NCBI GenBank assembly: GCA_004764695.1
Contig: SMSO01000004.1
Coordinates: 518,501-582,500 of the forward strand
DNA length: 64,000 nt
Source of the DNA: Schizochytrium sp. TIO01
Taxonomy: Eukaryota > Sar > Bigyra > Thraustochytrida > Thraustochytriidae
Direction of reading: 5' to 3'
The notes under the pieces are model-generated. The model was not told the DNA's origin. It made no database searches and saw only the letters and a program-made list of their open reading frames with translations. The position numbers and the translations under genes are program-made. The number at the start of each line of letters is the position of its first letter. Positions within the stretch are counted from its first letter, which is position 1. Of the stretch, positions 12,756 through 25,100 are shown piece after piece.

Positions 12756-14728
12756 GTTTATACCGAAGATTGATTCGGTGCCACGGAGCAAGAGTAAGAG
12801 AGGGTCTCGGAGCAAGAAGTTTAGACACGGCAAGCCTGAGCCACCGGTTCGAGCTCTGGATGAAGGTTACTCAAGCGAGCCAAGTACGTAAGCTTGCAGA
12901 GATATGAATAAATGTGCAGAGGAGACGATGACGCTTGGCCTGCCTCTATGCGAGCAGGACTTTGCCACCGTCAAAGCAGCTCCTCAGCCGCCACACCTCA
13001 GCAATCTGGCAAGCTAAGGGAATTTAGCTCGCAAGCAGTTCTGCGCAGTATAGCTGTCCAATCAACCACTCACTCACTTCACCTTATCCCTTTACTTCCT
13101 TCCTTGTCTAGTCATCATATAGGACTTACTACTCTTGCCCTCTAGGCAATACTATGGTGTTACACCATAATACTAAGCACTAGCCTCCTCATAGCATATT
13201 AGCATATACATGAATAATTATTCAATACATTCTATGTGTTATGATTTATGTTTGGTTGTTTGTTTCCATAATCTTCGACTGCTCGCTTACTTACAATCTT
13301 CGAAACATATTAAGAAATGAACCCCATGGGAGAGGAGACGCATCTTCGCTGCTTAGAGATAGTTGGCTTCGATTTCCACAATACCTACTAGTACGTGTTG
13401 CCCTGGCATGCGATGGGGATAGTAGATGGTCCTCATCGCATTCTTACTAGAAGGTAGGTATATCTATCTATCCATCTGCCTATGTCATAGCTCCAACCAG
13501 TCATCTCGCCTAGTTCTAGTAGCGAAACTGAGATAAAAGAAAGTGTGCGCAACGCAAAGTTCGACTGCCAACCCTTGGGAGCCTGAGGTGGAGACTGACT
13601 TATATCCTCAGAAGTCCAGCAGAATCAACAAGTTATTGGCACTTGGCCATAATTATATCTGCTTTTCTCAATTCTATATGCAAGGAGGTTCTGTTGAAAA
13701 TTAATAATACATGTTAATTCTGGATAGATATCTTTAGTGCGGGGAAACTAGGCAAACGGAGAATGTATCTGGTTGAACGTCTTTTGTTTTCTCTTTATTT
13801 GTTTGTTTGTTTGTTTGTTTCTTCCTTCCTTCCTTTCGAAGAGCACATAGTTGCTAGATTGACGAAATAGCAAAGCGACATATCGAAGAATATACTACAT
13901 AGAGGTTGTATTCACGAACCAACAAATCTATTTTAAGGCACTAAGGTGCGACGCAATTTATGTTTCCAGAGTTTCTGCATAAGTAGAGGGAGTTTAAATA
14001 ATAGCATCTGGTAGGAGAATTTGAGTGAGTTATTTGACGACATGAATTCGTACGTATTCCAAAACGGACTCGTAAGATGATCGTCTAATCTAAATATGTG
14101 ATAGCACGAACCTCTGTATCTGGATGAGTTTTTGTTAAGCAACTCACACCATTGCATGCATACTATTGTTATGTATTTAGGTTTTTGAAAATGGATAGAA
14201 CGAAATAAAATGTGGACATCTGCTCAGCGCGCATTTTACTTTTTATATTCCTTTACTGGTACGATCAAAGGTCATAGAGCAGAACTACTTTTACAGCAGC
14301 GTGAATCAAACAAGTTACACCAAGAAACGGGGGAAATAGTTTCATACAAAAACATTTCCATGATCAACTGTTCATTCTTCTATAGAACAGCGCTTTCTAT
14401 AGTCTGACTTGTGTAAACTGAAAGCACAAGAGAGAATATCTATGCACATTTTTCTTACCTTTACAATCATTCAATTTCTAAGTTTTGAAAAATATGAGTG
14501 ATATGTATCACGTATTTACATAGAATATGGTAGGATTCGACTCATTAGAACAAAGGCAAGAAGACAACTATCAGGTGCAAGCGGAAAAGATTTCATCTTC
14601 CGTGGAGTTTTTACATAGTGTCAGTCGCACTAGAGGCAGCCGCAACTAAACCTGTGTTGTACCTCTGTGTTTGCAACAAAGACTGTGACATACGGAAAAG
14701 TAGTCTGGAGCTGCCGTTGTGCTGTGCC
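12756..14728. other. Intergenic, no assignable gene
   Basis: Leader of the WDR43-like gene followed by AT-rich DNA. A TTTG run lies at 13796-13820 and a TATC-like run at about 13457-13475. A CTACTAGTAC palindrome-rich tag is at 13384-13394. Short open frames at 13241-13450, 13933-14157 and 14210-14407 show no protein-like features. Confidence 0.5.
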
Positions 14729-15481
14729 ATGGCTGCAATCAGTGAAGCCGGTGACACCTGTGGCGAACTTGCCCAAGATGAGGACGAGAAAGTGCTCTCC
14801 CTTCTGCAGAGTGTTGAGCGCACTGTTGACCTACAAAGAGAACTACAACGAGTTCTTCGGAAAGGCTTTGTTGAACTTTCGAGCGCAAAGTTTTCAAAAG
14901 GTCTCGGGGGCGCTACGTTCATTTCTCCCGATGGCTTCCCCAACGACGCAAGTGCAGTGCGGGTCGTTGATGCACTTGAACCAAGAGCAGATGCCCCTGA
15001 ACTTATGTCACTAAGACTTCGCACCGTACTACCAAAACCTTCATCTAAAACCCAAGCGCCAATCCACAAAACACCAGACGAATTCTCAAGCAGCACCGGT
15101 ATTCGGCAACGAAAAGTTAGTGAACAACAGAACAAGTCAACAAAGCAACAAAACAGTTCTCCTATTAGCGACGTACCAACCAAGAGCACTTCAATCCAAG
15201 AGCCCACTCAAGTACCAAAAGACGCTGTTTATCGATGGCTTCGAATTGCTCCTCGCAACCAGCTCAAAAAGTCCCAAGATGCCTTCATACAATCATTGGG
15301 ACTGATCCTTGAACTTGCAGAGCAAAATATGCAAATCAGGAAACTTTTGTTACCGCCCTCCAGTGAGAATTTGGAGTCTTCAGACTTAGCAGCTGCTACG
15401 AGATCAGGACCTCCATCAGACAAAACTAAAGATCCTACTTCTCAGCCACAATCCCCATCTCCATCTAGTAAGCAAAAATAG
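14729..15481 (+). CDS. Vma22/CCDC115-like V-ATPase assembly factor
   Basis: 250 aa, single exon. In known relatives Vma22/CCDC115 sits at the ER and helps assemble the V0 sector of the vacuolar H+-ATPase. Visible support: an N-terminal helical segment (about 18-55) ending in RVLRKGFVELSSAKF, matching the conserved helix of this family; a low-complexity Ser/Lys/Gln linker; and a C-terminal conserved block (about 165-210) beginning AVYRWLRIAPRNQLKKSQDA, equivalent to the DPLRWFG-LVP-LRQAQ block of CCDC115. The longest frame begins at GTG (14618). The first ATG, at 14729, sits in a good context (GTGCCATGG) and is chosen. A canonical AATAAA lies at 15581-15586, 100 bases past the stop. The assignment rests on short motifs, so it is moderately sure. 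Confidence 0.65.
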   Translation: MAAISEAGDTCGELAQDEDEKVLSLLQSVERTVDLQRELQRVLRKGFVELSSAKFSKGLGGATFISPDGFPNDASAVRVVDALEPRADAPELMSLRLRTVLPKPSSKTQAPIHKTPDEFSSSTGIRQRKVSEQQNKSTKQQNSSPISDVPTKSTSIQEPTQVPKDAVYRWLRIAPRNQLKKSQDAFIQSLGLILELAEQNMQIRKLLLPPSSENLESSDLAAATRSGPPSDKTKDPTSQPQSPSPSSKQK

Positions 15482-16132
15482 ACCCAAGGTTTACATTCTT
15501 CTATAGTCTAGGTGGTAGACAAGGTCACTTATGCTCATCGAGCTATACATCCATACACTATGTCTACATGTACGCTTACGAATAAATCTGTTTTTGTTTT
15601 AAAATATAGATCAGGATTTCCCAAGTACATATTCTGATATAATTCCAAGATTAATTTTCCGTCTCAACCGAAAACAAATATGAACCCAGCACAAAATATT
15701 TTTTTATCGTGTATATCTGTTTGTCACTTAATTATGTTTTGCTAGGCTTGAACCCATCGATGGTACATTCTGATGCGCTTGCTTTCTCTCTACAGTATTA
15801 CTCACAATCGACTGTGTGTGGAGTCTCTACTGAGCTGATGACGCTAACCTCTGAGCAGGACGCTATAAGACAAGCAAGATAGCCATAAAGCTATTATTTT
15901 GCGTGAGAAACTAGGTCGAAGGTAATCTAAGCTGTAATTGCCCAATCGCTATTATTCGCTCTCGCAAGAACATTAGAAACCGATAGTAAAACATGTCATT
16001 TAGTTCATCGGCCCACTGCACAAAATAAGATGCGAAAAATAGTGTTATAAATACATCTTCATGTTTTAAGAAGCAAAACCCATCATCAACTATCCTCTGG
16101 TTTGTCACTGAATTGAAAAAATCTCCGGAGCA
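15482..16132. other. Convergent 3' intergenic region
   Basis: Holds the 3' end signals of the Vma22-like gene (AATAAA at 15581) and of the carboxypeptidase on the other strand. AT-rich; no further gene seen. Confidence 0.5.
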
Positions 16133-18154
16133 TTATTTTTTGCGCTTGCTACTGGAGGATGATTTACTTGATGTCTTTTTGCACTTGATCCAAGGCTTAA
16201 GTTTATTTTTGGCGCATGGATCTGCAGGCACCAAATCTGGATGCCCCGGATTCTTGCATTTATAGAGATCCTCCTGCGTTGCATTCCTAGAGTCGAGGAA
16301 GCCCCACGGAGAAAACTCCACGTCACGATCCCTACCACGGGAAGATGAAAGACTGAATGCTCCTGCCACAAGTCCAGCATGCGAAAGAATGGCCAAACCC
16401 ATCTCTGCAGCCACTGGGCGAATGTCAGAGCCTGCGTCTGCCGCCATCTTAGCACGCAACTTTTCCTTGCGTTGCTGGGCGATGCTTCCGCCGCTCCCGC
16501 CACCATCTTCATCATCGTCATCAAAGCTCTCACCACGGAGTTTAGCTTGTCTTCGTGCTTCGATGAATGCCTTCGACGAGCTTGTTTCAATCATTAGTGG
16601 ATAAGGTATGAGCGCATCATAGAAAGCCCAATCAATTGAAATGCCTGAGGACGAAATTTCAAGCGTTTTTCGACGAGGTTTGAAGGAGTACTCTCCGTGG
16701 CCAACTGAGTTCATCTGCTGGCACAAATGACGCCCCATTGCTGAGTGCGCACGTTCAACCTTCGGTGAGACCTTGCAGTAATTGCGAGGCTGTAATACAC
16801 CTCCAATACAACAATGAACAGCTATTAAACCTGACACGGCGGTAGCAAGTCGACGTTTTTTCATTAGTGCCCTGCGTACTCGTGCATCCTTTGCAAGAGA
16901 ACCAGGTACTTTGGCTCCAGTAATCCAATCACGAAACGCCCGAGTTTCGGCAGCTTCGAAAGGTTCAGCCCCCATGTATACCTCGCTTTCCGTCCACGTT
17001 TGACCATGGCCCCAAGTAAAACCTTTGGACCCCCAGTTCCGATTCAGGTCAATTCCAATTGAGCCATCTGCATTTTTTTGACGATTCTTTCGCCAGAATC
17101 GTTTTTGTTTTTCTTCCTCGCTGTCACTATCAGGCTGAGCAGAGAAAGTATAGGCATATCCATCAGGATTAACAATCGGTACGAACCAAAGATTCACAAG
17201 CTTTAGAAGCGACGATGGGTGGGGAAGTGACTCTTCGCTTTCTAAGGATGCAAGTTCCCCATTTAGAATCTGGCGCATAGCCTCACTAAGCGACATAGGA
17301 ACCATCCACTCGCGACCATGTTCCGTGCCAAGCACCACAATGTTAGGGTTTGTGTTGGGCTCTGTTGAGAAAGCTAGGCGCAGTGCAACAAGTGAGCGGC
17401 CCTCAGCAGAAGTTCCAAACTGTCCTAAGCTAACTTGGTTTGGAAAAGTTTTTTGCAACCACTCAAAGTAGAGAAACATTGCATCGAGGTCTCGAAATTC
17501 ATCAAAGAAGGCTCCTGACTTAGTGCTGCCATTATCATTAAATGAATCACGAAGTAATGCCTCTGTGGCAGTGCGCAAAGCCGCCTCGTTACTCAAGGTG
17601 GACTTCTTTTTTTTCTTAGTTGTCGAGGAAGATGCAGCACTTGAAAAAGGCTCTAATCCCTCAAGCAAGACATCTCCATAGTCCTCTTTGAACTTGGCGC
17701 GTTTCGGTGAGATCTCAGCATTACGTAATATGAATGTTTCACTAGGAAGTTTATCTTTAACGATTGACAATGCTGCACGTGGATTTTTGGAATCCTCGTC
17801 TTCACCCACATCATCCTCCCCAAGCATTGTTGTAAACCCTGAATGAAAAGCGGTTGAAGATGATGCACTTGTCCCACTAGAGGAGGGTCTTGACATGAGC
17901 ATATACAAAAATATCATACTCATCAGAACCCCTACAGCAAAACGAATCTGACGATTAAGTGGTGTCTGTGTCCACAATCTACGAACCTTTGTTTGCCAAA
18001 GTTTCAATTTGCTTCGAACACCAAAAGCCTGGAACTCGTCGCCTCCAGAGTCGTCTGTGTGATCTTCAAGATCCTCATCTTGGCTCGCAACCGTGCGACT
18101 TCCTGCCTGTACACGGCGCTTGGCACGTTTATCACGCCGCGCTCTCGCATCCAT
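16133..18154 (-). CDS. Membrane-anchored M14 zinc carboxypeptidase
   Basis: 673 aa, single exon. Metallocarboxypeptidase of family M14, which removes C-terminal residues from peptides. Residues 1-70 are basic then acidic and lack a signal peptide. A hydrophobic helix at about 71-88 (FAVGVLMSMIFLYMLM) makes it a probable type II membrane protein with the catalytic domain in the lumen or outside. Catalytic landmarks: EHGREW at about 278-283 (zinc ligands H279 and E282), NPDGYAYTF, FWRKNRQ, GIDLNRNWG, PFEAAETRAF, VHCCIGGVLQP (third zinc ligand His), and LMIETSS, whose Glu is in the place of the catalytic Glu. The open frame starts upstream with TTG; the first ATG is at 18154. A long Ser/Lys/Asp-rich insert and a Ser/Lys-rich C-terminus are unusual compared with digestive CPA/CPB. 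Substrate unknown. Confidence 0.85.
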   Translation of the reverse strand: MDARARRDKRAKRRVQAGSRTVASQDEDLEDHTDDSGGDEFQAFGVRSKLKLWQTKVRRLWTQTPLNRQIRFAVGVLMSMIFLYMLMSRPSSSGTSASSSTAFHSGFTTMLGEDDVGEDEDSKNPRAALSIVKDKLPSETFILRNAEISPKRAKFKEDYGDVLLEGLEPFSSAASSSTTKKKKKSTLSNEAALRTATEALLRDSFNDNGSTKSGAFFDEFRDLDAMFLYFEWLQKTFPNQVSLGQFGTSAEGRSLVALRLAFSTEPNTNPNIVVLGTEHGREWMVPMSLSEAMRQILNGELASLESEESLPHPSSLLKLVNLWFVPIVNPDGYAYTFSAQPDSDSEEEKQKRFWRKNRQKNADGSIGIDLNRNWGSKGFTWGHGQTWTESEVYMGAEPFEAAETRAFRDWITGAKVPGSLAKDARVRRALMKKRRLATAVSGLIAVHCCIGGVLQPRNYCKVSPKVERAHSAMGRHLCQQMNSVGHGEYSFKPRRKTLEISSSGISIDWAFYDALIPYPLMIETSSSKAFIEARRQAKLRGESFDDDDEDGGGSGGSIAQQRKEKLRAKMAADAGSDIRPVAAEMGLAILSHAGLVAGAFSLSSSRGRDRDVEFSPWGFLDSRNATQEDLYKCKNPGHPDLVPADPCAKNKLKPWIKCKKTSSKSSSSSKRKK

Positions 18155-18987
18155 AGTGGCTTTGGGCTGTCTTAAACCCCGTCCAGCCAGAACTCTGATA
18201 CGATAATCTCTCTTCGAACCTCGCAAGCCTAAATTGAAATCCCAACTTGTTTGCTGATCCGATGACGATGATTATTAGTAGGTAATTAGAACTATCTACG
18301 ATGATGTCTCAAAAATCGATGTTGCTTCATCAAATTAAAGGCATTCCTTCACATTGTTACTACTATTACTGCATTGAAATAATAACTTGGGCGCCTGAAG
18401 AATCTATCTATAAAAGGACCACTCGGCAACATGATGGAGTTTTTGAAATTTTGAAATGAAAAAGATGACCTCAAGTTTATTGATTGATCATTTTGGTTAG
18501 CAATTTAAGGATTTATACGAGTTGACAATAACTGGTGAGAGCGATAGGACCCTTCAACTCAACAGAGACAGAAATTGAAAACCATGTAAGACCTGTTCTG
18601 CTTTTCACAGGTTCGAATTAACTATTTGGGTAACATCTGCATCCTGCTGAGCACAGTTGTTCGAAGTTGCTTTAGTTTTAGAAGTTCTGTGTTTCCCTCT
18701 TTTGATTTATTCTGCTGCCGTTTCTCTGTAGTAAGGTGTGTGCTGAGCCGGGTGTTCTATATTCTAGTAATAGTAGGGTAGATGTAGGTACCAAAACTAA
18801 AACATCAAAGCGTTCTCATCTCCGAGTCTATCTCCCAATGTCAAATTCGTGACCACTTATGATAGATGTAATATGCAGCGCAATCTAAGATACTAGTATC
18901 GATCCTTTTAGGGAATCAGGCTTAAACGAGCTACTTGACTCTCGTCTTTCAGAGAGTACAAGTATTAGTTCAATTGATTGAGAAAGT
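18155..18987. other. Divergent intergenic region
   Basis: Probable shared promoter region between the carboxypeptidase (-) and the small gene at 18988 (+). It contains a GATGTAGGTACC tag at 18781-18792. No RNA gene or open frame of note. Confidence 0.5.
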
Positions 18988-19465
18988 ATGAGTCTCTCTT
19001 CAACAAATGATTACAACAACGAGCTAGGCATTCCACAAGTTGATCGAAATGATCTTAGGAGTTGGTCACGTCGTGGTCTGAGATCTGTCAGCTCCTATGC
19101 GACTGCTGGTGATGTGTCGAACGCTCAATATGCAAGTGAAACTTGGGATCAGATAGAGGTTAATGCAGCTCGTGGTATGCGTCCTCTTTCAAAGCTTAGT
19201 TTGTACTCACCAGCACACCTAGAATACCCAGCGTCGATCTCCCTTACAGATTTTCCCTCCGCAATTGCGAATGCTCCTGCTCAGCCGCAGAGAGGTGTTG
19301 CATCAAGCTGTTTACTCTTTCACCTCGACAGAGAAGCTAAGTGAATTTTACAACAGAGTAAATTCGCAAGAAAACTTCAACATCATCCTCACACTGATGC
19401 AGTATGCCGGAGTTCGGACAACGCTGGATACTTTAGCTACAATACCAAGTCAACAAGCGATATGA
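18988..19465 (+). CDS. Small unassigned protein, splice structure unresolved
   Basis: An ATG at 18988 opens a 118-codon frame that ends at 19344. A second frame (to 19465) encodes a more protein-like C-terminus (EKLSEFYNRVNSQENFN then MQYAGVRTTLDTLA). The two can be joined in frame in two ways. One is a 37-base GT-AG segment at 19296-19332, which is very short. The other is a 91-base intron from 19159 to the strong acceptor TCTCCCTTACAG ending at 19249, whose donor is weak. The last stop lies only about 50 bases from the convergent PSME3IP1-like stop at 19518. No family is recognised, and the gene itself is uncertain. Confidence 0.35.
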
Positions 19466-19517
19466 AGAAAAGAAGAGAAACATCGCTGGTTACAGCACAA
19501 CTGTGTATTAATTTCAA

Positions 19518-20545
19518 TTAATAGGGTACAAGTTTCGACCTTTTGGCATGAGATGAAGGCATGTCATCATCGTTTGCAGACTCTTCAGAGTCGCTGCTTG
19601 GGTCATTTTGCCTTCGCTTCTTGGAGTTCTTCTCCTTTTTCTGTTCCTTCTTCTTTTTCTTTTTCTTGGATTTCTTTTTCTTTCCCTTGATTAAACCTGT
19701 CACTAAGGTAGTTGCGTATCCGCCCTCATCATCTTCAGAATCTCCACCACCGTATTTGGCGGTAGATACGTTGTTGTTGAGGTTGCTGGTGTCACTGATT
19801 TCTGCTTTGTGATTTTGATCTGCGGGCTCTGTATCATCACTTGTCTTTTCGATATTTAAAATTGAAGTCGATGAGGAGTGGATACGATTTTTTCGCGCCT
19901 CAGCTGTTAAATTTTGAAAACCATGCATAAAGAACCAGGCGAAGTTAGGAATCGGTAAATTTTAGACTCGCACAGGAATGGGAATAAAAATAAAATACAA
20001 GTAAAGAATAGTTCCCTCTTCGTGACTCAACGTACCAAATGCAGCAAGGTGGGATTCTTCTTCTCGCCTCCGTTCAATTTCCTTCAACCGTTCCTTTTCA
20101 ATATGCTCAAGGAGAAAGTGCTCATCTTCCTCGTCAAGTTCTTGTGGGCGATCTGTTGTCGTATGTATTTCATAGCTCGAACGTGAGTAAACATGTTTCT
20201 TCATTGATCAGGCATATTTTTTCTCCCTCGAGATCATAGAGAGATATAGGAACAACTCGAGGAGACTAGGCTACCAAGACAAATTCAAGACGTACCCTGA
20301 GCGGCTCGTTGACGTTCCCATTCTTCATTTTGTTCGTCACGCTTATTCTTAAGCTGGTCGTAAAGTGATCCGTGTTGCTCGCGTTTCGCCAAAATCTCAA
20401 GATCTCGCTCTAAAGCTGTCTGATTCTTGGTGGCCGGCTCGTGATCTGTGCGCTCAACCTCCTCCTCTGTCCCTGTGCCGTCTGCCCCACTTCGCAGCAC
20501 TGCGCTGCGCACAAAGCGCAAACCTGTACGATGTTCTTCGTCCAT
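19518..20545 (-). CDS. PSME3IP1/NIP30 (FAM192A) homologue, 3 exons
   Basis: 250 aa. Exons on the minus strand: 20545-20296, 20152-20036 and 19903-19518. Both donors read GTACGT and both acceptors ACAG, and the frame is continuous with phase 1 at each junction. In animals the family (PIP30) is nuclear and binds the proteasome activator PA28gamma. Visible support: TGLRFV near the N-terminus; the conserved NIP30 block SLYDQLKNKRDEQNEEWERQ (about 60-80); then ELDEEDEHFLLEHI and a charged helix crossing exon 2. Exon 3 carries an acidic stretch, GGYATTLVTGLIKGKKKK and a long Lys-rich nuclear-localisation-like run. Total length matches the human protein (about 250). The first codon of the longest frame is GTG; the next codon is ATG (20545). 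No PA28gamma gene is in this window. Confidence 0.8.
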
Positions 20546-23500
20546 CACAGCAGCTCTTTTTTGCCCAATGCAGTTTAATCTTTGACACTGATTGTCTGGT
20601 ATCTATTATCTAGACGTATTATATAGCATGTAGATACTAGTATTAGTCCCCTGTGTTATTGTCAATGTGTGCTTTTTTTCTCAATGCGAAACTTTTGCAT
20701 TGTGAGAATACAGTGTTATGGTGTAAGTAAGCAGAATGCGAACATGCAGCATGACAAAGTGCCAACGTATTGCCAACGTATGTACTGGATTTATCGTATT
20801 GACGACCGGTGAAATTGAAGGAACTACAACTTTTTCATCTTTACATAAGAACATGTGCATCGATTAATTTCTAACCAAATCACTTCCGGCTAAGTATTTC
20901 ATGAATTCGTACTTTCGATGGACTTATGAATAGTACAAGAGTAAAATTTAAGTATCAAAGTTATGCATGTGTTATTCTTCAACTGTGAAATTCGTTTCAG
21001 TGTATAAAGTTGGCATACTTAACACTTTGTTTTGCAACTTGTAGGTCCGCGTCATAAAACAAGTTTGGCAAACAATTAGAAAGGCTAAACTTGGTGCTAC
21101 CAAGCATCAAAATCAGAAATTTTAATTTTTTCTAAATAAAAATATTCAAGGGAATTCATCTTTACTGCCAGGTCTCGCAACATCATGAACCATATTTTTT
21201 TTTATGCATACTGCTAGCTCCAGAAGAACCAATCTCAACGCTGGTGTACAGGTTTTATGTTATCATTGCCGTGCTACTAGTGGGCATAATCCGATGGAAC
21301 ATCTTAATCATGTGTCTAGGCCATAATACTCTAAGAAAGGTTAGCAACAGTTGTTAAACCGAGTTGACAAAGGAAAATGGAGAACGGAAACTTATTCGGA
21401 GCTTATTGAGACCTTCAAACCCGCTCAAATCTGGTTCATGGAATGATCCTCTCTCTTTTAAATATACCTAGATGAGGCATGTTGTTTAACCTAAGACCTA
21501 TCAACTCCTCAGCTGAACAGAATAAACGGTAGCTTATCTTGTGGACCTTTCCTTGCGGGCCTTGTCCTGTATCTTTATGGGACATTTGGCCCAGATTACC
21601 AGTATATTATGTTATGATTAAGAAAACGAATGGTTTTTAATAGCAATGGATGATAGTACTTGTTATCCTAGTAACCCGCTTCATTTGATGCTTGGTGCAA
21701 TCTCATCGCGATCAGTATCAATCTTCTCACTTTACTAAAGCCACCCAAAGTTCAATGGCCCACATTTTCGTGCCTGGTACTATGAGTTTTCTATATGTTA
21801 TATATAGGGACAACCAGCATATATCCCCTTCGCCGAAGAAAGGAACATTGGTGGTAGCAAAAGCAAAACACAATGTGTTATGGCAGGAATGGTTTCCGAC
21901 TAGATTTTCCAAGTAGAAGGCGAGATCGGTACTAGGAATTAAAGAGCTAGAGGAGGAATGAGTCGGTAGATAGATGCCTGTGTAGTGTTGCAGGAATCTT
22001 CAAATAAAGACATTTTAATCCCATGATGTTATTTTTATTTTATTTTTTCAAAAAGAGAAAGAGAATTTTATGCGCTTGACAACGTTTGGTTTGGCTGGCA
22101 TGGCACAAGGTTTCTTTCAAGCTGTTCCTCCTCTCAAGTTTACATTTCGGAAAGACGAGACCGACCGAGGGCGAATTATCATATCCATTCAAATCTGTAT
22201 TCTCGACATTTCGTAGACCCCAGCTGCAGTTTATTTTACTCATGCTGAGGGCTCTCAACGAGTTTTAGTGGTACATGTAACCCTGAATTGTACACCTAAA
22301 TATGATCTCCTTCGCTGACGTTTCGTCAACTTGTTGACGTATGCATTGAATCTTCCTTGAAAACGCGAGCTATAGACCACGAGTTCTGTGGCTCGCTAGC
22401 TAGACATGAAAGCCGCCGCTGTGTCTGATTGATTCACGCAGTCAGACTTCAGATCCGTTGATCACGATTATTACGCAGCGCGAATGGTCAGCAATTCTCG
22501 GCAAGAAAACTTTATATCAATCTGTGATGAATAGAATCGACATTTGCACTGGCCATGCTCTCTGAAGCTAGCTGTCCAATTGCTTGGAGACCTGGAGTCT
22601 ATCTACTGAGCAGGCAAAAGCATGAGCGTGTCTTTTAATGTTCTTGGAACGAAGCCTTTCAACTCTACTTCCGCTTATTTTCTCGCCTACCTACCTACCT
22701 ACCTACCTACCTACCTACCTACCTACCTACCTAGGTACTAGTGGTAGGAACGTACAGTTTTATTTTTATGTCCTCTCTCGGCCATCCTCGGCTATGCTTG
22801 TTCCTTTATGTCTGTTTTTCTACCAGGAGCGCCGAAGTAGAATCAGTGCCTATTACCTAGACACGTCCTACTTCACAACCTTGCGCGATCGTGATGAGTC
22901 AAAGAAATGTTTTGCTTGGCTGGAAGCTCATAAAAGACTTGAACTAGCCTCATTGACGCATCCTTTCACTTGGGTAAAATAGTTAGTTAGTGAATAATCA
23001 GCGTCATGGTGTACATGGTGAATTGCAGATCTATTTTAATATGCCTATATTTGATTGTCGATCGATACTTATCTTTTATTTAATTTATAAATCAGCAATC
23101 GTTTTTCTAATTAGAGCTTTCTTTTATTGAGATGAATAGCGCTACCCAACTATCGTGTTCAAGTTGTACTCAGCAGTAATCGAGTTCTCCTCTGGGAACC
23201 ATGTGACGTTACGTATGTCTTCTTTTACCTCTCGGAATAGTTGCTTTTTGCTCATCATGCCTGGTCTCACCGCCATCCACGATCTAGGCCTTGTTGGCTA
23301 TTTATGTCCTATTCTGTTGTCCAAACCCGCACTAAATTATATAGGCAGAGGTATGATAGATTCGCTATGTGCTCTGCCCCTCTCAATTCGCCTGTTCTTC
23401 TGTTCTTGAAAACGCAGTGCTGGGTCTGCACAGCGATGTCAGTTCAAGATAAGTGGCTCCAAACCAAGCGATTTATCTACTGCCACGTTGACGCTTTCCT

Positions 23501-25100
23501 GCCCTGCATATCTATCTATTATCTATCTATCTATAGCCGGCTCAGCTCTCCAATCCTCTTCAACTTGGCACCCTGTCGCTGTCTCATCGATTGCCAGACG
23601 ACCATCTCCATTCCCTGTAATAGGCACTTGCAGCTACTTCTACTACACAGTACATACTTGCCTCCTAATCTACTGCTTAGGTACTAGCTAGGCAAATGCC
23701 CTCATTCATTCATCACTCTCAGTAGTCAGGGTAAAGGTAGGTTAAAATCTTTTCACCCAATGGGCGCTGCGGAATAAATACCTACTACACCTTCCTTACC
23801 TTACCTGCTTGCTTGCTTGCTTGCTTGCTTGTGAGTGAATGAATGAGTGAATGAATGAATGAGTGAATGCGTGAGTGAATGCGTGAGTGCGAACGAGAAC
23901 ATATCCGAACGACGTCATGCTCTTCACTCCTCTGCCCAGAAACTTTATCCTTCGATGATTGACCTGCGCCGGTCATCCGATGTTAGTTTTCTGCCCGAGC
24001 AGCCAAGATGTCTTCAGCCAATTTTCTGCCTGCTTTCACCAATGCGCATTTCATTTCACACCCCGTTTGCAGAATGTCTCTCTCTGTTTCTCCCTTGTTT
24101 CCCATCTGAGCACTACTCTAGTCTCTAGACTGGGTACATACATAATCTTTTCTTTTCTTTTCCTCTTTTACTTTTATAATAAATAAATACATAAATAAAT
24201 AATAATCTGTATCATTGTTTTATATGTATATACATTTATTTTAAAACAACATTATGTATATATTTTGAATATATGGTTTCCTTCTTGCGTATGACAACAA
24301 GGTAGTAGTTAAGAGTCATTATGTAATTTCAATAAGAAACCTCTAGTAGTCAGCGTCAAAGCTGCTGTTAATAACACACTACATGCTGTTGTAATTGGTT
24401 GAACGAATAAATGAACGAATAAAAGAATGTGAATGGATGTAAATTTATTATGTGAAACATACATATATACATACATACATATCAATTTACAACAGATTCC
24501 GCATTCTAGGCTTTGGTGAATTCGTGTAACTGTAGGCCACTAGCTAATCAGCTATAGTATAACTAACTGGCTCAAACAACTACCAAGCCGACTGATGAGC
24601 GGCGGATCCGCGATTTTCTGGCTTCTGTGATCAGAACATTAGTCGAATTGAAGTGATACAGAGACACGGCAAGCAATATTCTATTTTCTTTATTTTCCAT
24701 TTAATTTTTTGTTTTGGTATTTTTATTTATTTTAAAAAGATAAAAAGAATAAAAAGTAGAGTCAGTTGAAAATTCTGGCAGAAGTAAAAACAACTCATCT
24801 TTCATTTTTCTTTTTCAAACATTCTCAGTTCATTTCCTTCCGTAGCGGTATATATCAATTCAAGAAACGCGCGCGTCTGCAGCGCAACGACAGCCTCTCC
24901 AATACACCCATTGCCTATGGCGGTGCAATTATCGAAACCCTTCCCCTTTTGAGCGCAGCTTCGTTTTATTCGCTTTTTTATTTTTTCAAATCAAATAAAA
25001 ACCCTTTTTATAAACTAAGAATAAGAACGATAAAAAGTGAGCAATGAAGATATTTTCATTCATTTCGTACACTGGTTCTCTTCGCACGGTGAGTAAACAC
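20546..25100. other. Gene-poor intergenic region
   Basis: AT-rich. It contains a (CTAC)n array at 22687-22733, TCTA repeats at 23517-23535, a GCTT run at 23806-23832 followed by GAGT/GAAT-type repeats, and TAAA/TTTA runs near 24180-24240. An ATG frame at 22638-22982 runs through the (CTAC)n array and ends in a charged tail; I do not consider it a supported gene. Frames near 21692-21916 overlap on both strands and resemble no family. Confidence 0.45.
22687..22733. repeat. (CTAC)n microsatellite
   Basis: About 12 CTAC units, followed at once by the palindrome-rich tag CTACCTAGGTACTAGTGG. Confidence 0.9.
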